DNA of 40,435 nt, from contig NZ_JAUYQL010000066.1 in the NCBI RefSeq assembly GCF_030697305.1, positions 1 to 40,435 on the forward strand. Reading direction: 5' to 3'. A program made the position numbers and the translations under genes. This document shows positions 35,658-40,435 of this stretch, in pieces. Within the stretch, counting starts at the first letter, position 1; each line of letters begins with the position of its first letter. The DNA is from Phenylobacterium sp. GTDB lineage: Bacteria > Pseudomonadota > Alphaproteobacteria > Caulobacterales > Caulobacteraceae. The notes under the pieces were generated by a model. The model was not told where the DNA came from. It saw only the letters and a list, made by a program, of their open reading frames with translations, and did not search any database.

Positions 35658-36905
35658 CTAGCCTGTCACCACCAGCCGCATGCGCGCATTGCCCTTACGC
35701 AACTCGGCCTCGGCGCCGTCGATCGTCACCGGCGCATTGGCGTCAGCCACCTTTACGCCGTTGATCCGGAAGGCGCCTCCCGCGATCTGTCGACGCGCGT
35801 CGCCGTTCGAAGTGGCGAAGCCGGCCGCAATCATCAGGGCGGTGTTGGACATTGCCGCCAGGTCGCCCGCCGCGATCTCCAGCGTCGGCATGTCGGCCGA
35901 CAGACGCCCCTGTTCGAACGCGGCGGACGCGGCTTCTGCCGCTGTGCGCGCGGCGTCCTCTCCGTGCAGCAGCGTGGTCGCGGCGTTGGCCAGCAGCTTC
36001 TTCGCCTCGTTGATCTGGGCGCCGGGCAGAGCCTCCTGTCGGGCGATCTCGTCCAGCGGCAGGTCGGTGAACAGACGCATGAAGCGGCCGACGTCTGCGT
36101 CCTCCGTGTTGCGCCAGAACTGCCAGTAATCGTAGGGGCTGCGCATGTCGGCGTTGAGCCACACCGCGCCACCCACGGTCTTGCCCATCTTCTGGCCCGA
36201 AGCCGTGGACAACAGAGGCGTGGTCAGGCCGAAGGCGGACTTCTGGTCCACGCGGCGGATCAGCTCCACCCCGTTGACGATGTTGCCCCATTGGTCGGAG
36301 CCGCCCATCTGCAGCAGGCAGCCGTGACTGCGCTCCAGTTCCAGGAAATCCACAGACTGCATGAGCATGTAGTTGAATTCGAGGAAGGTCATCGGCTGCT
36401 CGCGCTCGAGCCGGGCCTTCACACTGTCGAACGCCAGCATCCGGTTGACCGTGAAGTGGACGCCGAAGTCGCGCAGGAACTGGACGTAGCCGTAATTCGA
36501 CAGCCAGGCGTCGTTGTCGAGCATGACCGCATCGCTCGGCCCGTCGCCAAAGGTCAGGAATCTTTCGAACGTCCCCTTGATGGTGGCGATGTTGCCCTGG
36601 ATCTGCTCGTGTGTGAGCAGCGGACGCTGGCCGTCCTTGTCGGTGGGATCGCCGACCTTGGTCGTTCCGCCGCCCATCAGCACAATGGGCTTGTGCCCGG
36701 CCTGCTGCAGACGCCGCAGCATCATGATCTGGATCAAATGGCCCACATGGAGGCTGGACGCGGTGGCGTCGAAACCGATGTAGGCCGTGATCACGCCCTT
36801 TGACGCCGCCTCGTCCAGCTCGACCGGATGGGTGATCTGGTGGATGTAGCCACGGTCCTGCATCGTGCGCAGGAACTCGGACTTGAACGGCGTCTCAGCG
36901 GACAT
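35658..36905 (-). CDS. tyrS: Tyrosyl-tRNA synthetase
   Basis: TyrRS charges tRNA-Tyr. The 415-residue class I enzyme has [11 protein letters not shown] with the HIGH-type motif HVGH, the tyrosine pocket region with [13 protein letters not shown], and a KMSKS-type loop [12 protein letters not shown]-terminal S4 RNA-binding domain (about 350-415) contains [21 protein letters not shown] 36905 has GAGAGG six bases upstream and gives the standard start, although the frame is open further. The alpha/beta hydrolase gene upstream ends 78 bp before it. Confidence 0.97.
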   Translation of the reverse strand: MSAETPFKSEFLRTMQDRGYIHQITHPVELDEAASKGVITAYIGFDATASSLHVGHLIQIMMLRRLQQAGHKPIVLMGGGTTKVGDPTDKDGQRPLLTHEQIQGNIATIKGTFERFLTFGDGPSDAVMLDNDAWLSNYGYVQFLRDFGVHFTVNRMLAFDSVKARLEREQPMTFLEFNYMLMQSVDFLELERSHGCLLQMGGSDQWGNIVNGVELIRRVDQKSAFGLTTPLLSTASGQKMGKTVGGAVWLNADMRSPYDYWQFWRNTEDADVGRFMRLFTDLPLDEIARQEALPGAQINEAKKLLANAATTLLHGEDAARTAAEAASAAFEQGRLSADMPTLEIAAGDLAAMSNTALMIAAGFATSNGDARRQIAGGAFRINGVKVADANAPVTIDGAEAELRKGNARMRLVVTG

Positions 36906-36983
36906 TGCGGCCTCTCGCAGGTCGGTGGGCGCCTCTAGCATGGACGCCCGACGGCGCCCAAGCACGTCAAGCGCCCTCGATGC

Positions 36984-37634
36984 TCAGGCGGGCTCGGCGG
37001 CCAGGCGCTTGTCGAGATAGGCCCCGACGCGCTTTTCCACGTCCGGCAGGTTCTCGGCCCAGAAATGACTGGCCTGGTCGATCACCTCATAGTCGATGAC
37101 GATGCCCTTCTGGGTGCGCAGCTTGGAGACCACGCGCTCGACCTCGACCGGCGGCACCACCGTGTCGGCCGATCCGTGCAGGATCAGACCGGAGGCCGGG
37201 CAGGGCGCCAGGAAGCTGAAGTCGTACATGTTGGTCGGCGGCGAGACGGAAATGAAGCCGTCGGTCTCCGGACGGCGCATCAAGAGCTGCATGCCGACCC
37301 AGGCGCCGAACGAATAGCCGGCAACCCAGCACTGCGACGCGGCAGGGTTGGTCGTCTGCAGCCAGTCGAGCGCGGTGGCGGCATCCGCCAGTTCGCCGAT
37401 GCCGGCGTCGAACTCGCCCTGGCTGCGGCCGACGCCGCGGAAGTTGAACCGCAGCACCGAGAAGCCGCGCTTCATGAACAGATGATAGAGCTGCACCGCC
37501 ACAGGATGGTTCATCTGCCCACCCGCCTTTGGGTGAGGATGCAGGATCAGCGCGATCGGCGCCGTCTCGCTCTTGCCCTGGGAATATCGCCCTTCGATCC
37601 GCCCGGCCGCGCCGGTCAGAACCACCTCTGGCAT
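36984..37634 (-). CDS. Alpha/beta hydrolase (YfbB/KANL3-like small serine hydrolase)
   Basis: The 216-residue cytoplasmic protein has the alpha/beta hydrolase fold: LILHPHPKAGGQMNHP near the oxyanion region, FNFRGVGRSQGEFD, the nucleophile elbow GYSFG with Ser108, HGSADTVVPP with the acid Asp, and DQASHFWAEN with the catalytic His. This set marks the dienelactone-hydrolase-like family common in proteobacteria; the substrate is unknown. GAGAGG lies a few bases before the ATG. It is divergent from iscR and upstream of tyrS. Confidence 0.88.
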   Translation of the reverse strand: MPEVVLTGAAGRIEGRYSQGKSETAPIALILHPHPKAGGQMNHPVAVQLYHLFMKRGFSVLRFNFRGVGRSQGEFDAGIGELADAATALDWLQTTNPAASQCWVAGYSFGAWVGMQLLMRRPETDGFISVSPPTNMYDFSFLAPCPASGLILHGSADTVVPPVEVERVVSKLRTQKGIVIDYEVIDQASHFWAENLPDVEKRVGAYLDKRLAAEPA

Positions 37635-37666
37635 GCCAACCTCTCGTGCCGGACTGTTCAGAATAC

Positions 37667-37694
37667 TTGACTGCTGCGCTGGGTCTTCCTAAGT
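37667..37694 (+). promoter_or_regulatory. Candidate promoter for iscR and the Fe-S operon
   Basis: TTGACT (37667-37672) and CTAAGT (37689-37694) are 16 bases apart, in the intergenic space between the divergent hydrolase and iscR. The extended CCTAAGTC resembles the Caulobacter -10 GCTANAWC. The leader to the iscR ATG would be about 92 bases, where an IscR operator could lie; I could not recognise one with confidence. Confidence 0.4.
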
Positions 37695-37793
37695 CGCAAC
37701 CATCCGGCCGGTTGCGCTCAAGCCCCGCGAGGCGGCGGCTTGTAGCACAGGCGGCGCCGGATGCGCGGGAAAACTGCAAGCGGAATCACTGCC

Positions 37794-38231
37794 ATGCGCC
37801 TGTCGACGAAAGGACGCTACGCCGTGATGGCGATGGCTGACCTGGCCCGTCGCCCGGACGACCGGGCCGTGTCGCTGGCCGAGATCGCCGCGCGCCAGGA
37901 AATCTCGCTGTCCTACCTCGAGCAACTGTTCGCCCGCCTGCGGCGTCGCGGCCTGGTGATCAGCGCGCGCGGCCCTGGCGGCGGCTATCGCCTGGCCCGC
38001 GAGGCCGAACGGACCAATGTCGCAGAGATCGTGCTGGCGGTGGACGAACCGCTGCGCGCCACGCGCTGCGCCGGTCACGCCGGCAAGGGCTGCATGACCA
38101 AGGGCGAACGCTGTCTGACCCACGACCTGTGGGAAGAGATGGGCCTGCGAATCCACGACTACCTGGCTTCGGTGTCGTTGGCCGACGTTGTCGCCGGCAA
38201 GCTGCATGCGGGGCGTTCGGTGGCCGCATGA
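37794..38231 (+). CDS. iscR: Rrf2 family Fe-S cluster regulator IscR
   Basis: IscR senses Fe-S cluster supply by carrying a [2Fe-2S] cluster and controls cluster assembly genes. The 145-residue protein has an N-terminal winged helix (MRLSTKGRYAVMAM, then SLAEIAARQEISLSYLEQLFARLRR in part) with the wing GPGGGYRLA, and three cysteines C92, C100 and C107 close to the positions in E. coli IscR. Spacing between the first two is slightly larger than in E. coli. The start is ATG 37794. Its stop overlaps the cysteine desulfurase start (ATGA, 38228-38231), so it is likely autoregulated with the operon. Confidence 0.94.
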   Translation: MRLSTKGRYAVMAMADLARRPDDRAVSLAEIAARQEISLSYLEQLFARLRRRGLVISARGPGGGYRLAREAERTNVAEIVLAVDEPLRATRCAGHAGKGCMTKGERCLTHDLWEEMGLRIHDYLASVSLADVVAGKLHAGRSVAA

Positions 38232-39370
38232 CCCAGGTCTATCTCGACTACAACGCCACCGCGCCGGTCCGGCCGGCCGCGGCGCAGGCCGCGCTGGAGG
38301 CCATGCAGGCGGTGGGCAACCCCTCGTCCGTGCATTCGGCCGGTCGTGCGGCGCACGCGCGGATCGAGCAGGCCCGCGCTGACGTCGCCACCCTAGTCGG
38401 CAGCCACGCGCCGTCCGTGACCTTCGTGAGCGGAGGGGCCGAGGCCAATGCTCTGGCTATCGACAGCGCGATCGCCACCGGTGCGCGCCGCCTGATCGTC
38501 AGCGCCATCGAGCACGCCACGGTCCTGGAGACGGCGAAGGCTGCGGCCCTCACGGTTGAGATCATGCCCGTAGACGCTCAAGGCGTCGCCGACCTGGGCT
38601 GGCTGGCCGAGCGCCTGTCGCGCTGGGACGCCGCCGACGGCGCGCCCTTCGTCGCCCTGATGCTGGCCAACAATGAGACCGGTGTGATCCAGCCGATCGC
38701 ACAAGCCGCCGCCCTGGTGCGCGAGGCGGGCGGCTGGCTGCATGCCGACGCGGTGCAAGCCGCGGGCAAGATCGCCATCGATTTCCGTGAGCTCGGCGCC
38801 GACACGCTGTCGTTGTCTGCGCACAAGCTAGGCGGGCCGCAGGGTGTCGGCGCATTGGTCGCCGGGGCGCGATCGACGATTTCCCGGCGCCTGCACGGTG
38901 GCGGCCAGGAGCGCGGACGCCGCGCGGGCACCCAGAACGTCCCCGGGATCGCCGGCTTTGGTGCTGCGGCCTCCGAAGCCTTGCAAGACCTCCAGGCGAT
39001 CGCCGACCGTTCCACCTGGCGCGACACTGCCGAGCGCGCGCTGCTCGAAGCCGGCGCCGTGGTGTTTGGCGAGCGCGTCGACCGGCTGGCCAACACCCTG
39101 TGCTTCGCCGCGCCGGGCTACGACGCCAACCTCCAGGTGATGTCGCTGGACCTGGCCGGCGTCATGGTCAGCGCCGGGGCCGCTTGTTCGTCGGGCAAGG
39201 TCACGCCGAGCCACGTGCTCGCCGCCATGGGCGCGGGCGATCTGGCCGGCTGCGCCATCCGCGCCAGCGGTGGATGGGCGACGTGCGAACAAGACTGGAG
39301 CAGGCTCGCCGAAGCCTGGATCGAAGCCAATGACCGCCGAACCGCGCGCCGCCGCGCGTCGGCGGCTTAA
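38228..39370 (+). CDS. iscS: Cysteine desulfurase (IscS/NifS-like)
   Basis: The PLP enzyme takes sulfur from cysteine for Fe-S assembly. The 380-residue protein has [13 protein letters not shown] at the start, a SAIEHATVL segment containing the PLP-stacking His, the PLP lysine K200 in [10 protein letters not shown], and the active Cys320 in [10 protein letters not shown] on a loop of the group I (IscS/NifS) type. The loop and length are unlike SufS. The late [13 protein letters not shown] region is a variant of the usual R(V/I)SLG-W-T motif. It is coupled to iscR and followed by sufB after 11 bp, an arrangement common in alphaproteobacteria, where an IscS-type desulfurase precedes the suf genes. 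Confidence 0.94.
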   Translation: MTQVYLDYNATAPVRPAAAQAALEAMQAVGNPSSVHSAGRAAHARIEQARADVATLVGSHAPSVTFVSGGAEANALAIDSAIATGARRLIVSAIEHATVLETAKAAALTVEIMPVDAQGVADLGWLAERLSRWDAADGAPFVALMLANNETGVIQPIAQAAALVREAGGWLHADAVQAAGKIAIDFRELGADTLSLSAHKLGGPQGVGALVAGARSTISRRLHGGGQERGRRAGTQNVPGIAGFGAAASEALQDLQAIADRSTWRDTAERALLEAGAVVFGERVDRLANTLCFAAPGYDANLQVMSLDLAGVMVSAGAACSSGKVTPSHVLAAMGAGDLAGCAIRASGGWATCEQDWSRLAEAWIEANDRRTARRRASAA

Positions 39371-39381
39371 GGAACAGCCGT

Positions 39382-40435
<1,054 letters not shown>

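Overview
The window is high-GC, densely packed chromosomal DNA from an alphaproteobacterium. The best match is Caulobacteraceae (Caulobacter or Phenylobacterium-like), judged from conserved alphaproteobacterial gene neighbourhoods, an RNase E ending in a GWW motif, an NDUFA12-type complex I accessory subunit, a bactofilin next to an M23 peptidase, and Caulobacter-style TTGAC / TATAGT promoter candidates. No rRNA, tRNA, CRISPR, phage or intact insertion sequence was found. The window cuts a rel/spoT gene at the left edge and sufB at the right edge.

Layout. (1) 1-8324: a mostly plus-strand housekeeping run: rel/spoT (3' part), pyrE, pdxJ, acpS, two tandem lepB genes, rnc, era and recO, many joined by 4-bp start/stop overlaps, then a small opposing gene of unknown function. 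(2) 8557-13190: parC, a GNAT acetyltransferase and aspS. (3) 13230-18048: a secreted pentapeptide-repeat protein and a striking 803-residue NrdJ-like protein on the minus strand, divergent from an NDUFA12 family gene and a DUF2155 gene; the latter overlaps aat tail to tail. (4) 18062-25021: aat-accC-accB-aroQ (transcribed aroQ first) and a periplasmic M48 protease/DsbA-like lipoprotein pair, all minus strand. They are separated by thiS-thiG, an MFS transporter and a DUF1330 gene remnant that look like an insertion into an older block. (5) 25195-33070: RNase E divergent from amiC, pbp1A and prfB; prfB carries the classic programmed +1 frameshift. (6) 33189-37634: minus-strand bactofilin, M23 endopeptidase, a one-cysteine peroxiredoxin, tyrS and an alpha/beta hydrolase. 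(7) 37794-40435: iscR, a cysteine desulfurase and sufB, the start of an Fe-S assembly operon.

The most unusual gene is at 13787-16198. Its C-terminal TSCPD domain and zinc ribbon closely resemble those of B12-dependent (class II) ribonucleotide reductase NrdJ. The roughly 590 residues before it look collinear with NrdJ but are shortened, alanine-rich and stripped of the catalytic cysteines. It appears to be a catalytically dead NrdJ paralogue that keeps its C-terminal module, possibly expressed with the downstream pentapeptide-repeat gene.

Other points of interest are two copies of a 92-93 bp imperfect palindrome built from GAAA-tetraloop hairpins plus a half-copy used as a terminator, a palindrome overlapping the recO ribosome binding site, a possible CtrA box before amiC, a long leader before rne, and a TTG start for pbp1A. 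All calls come from reading the sequence and from remembered family features; no database search was run.
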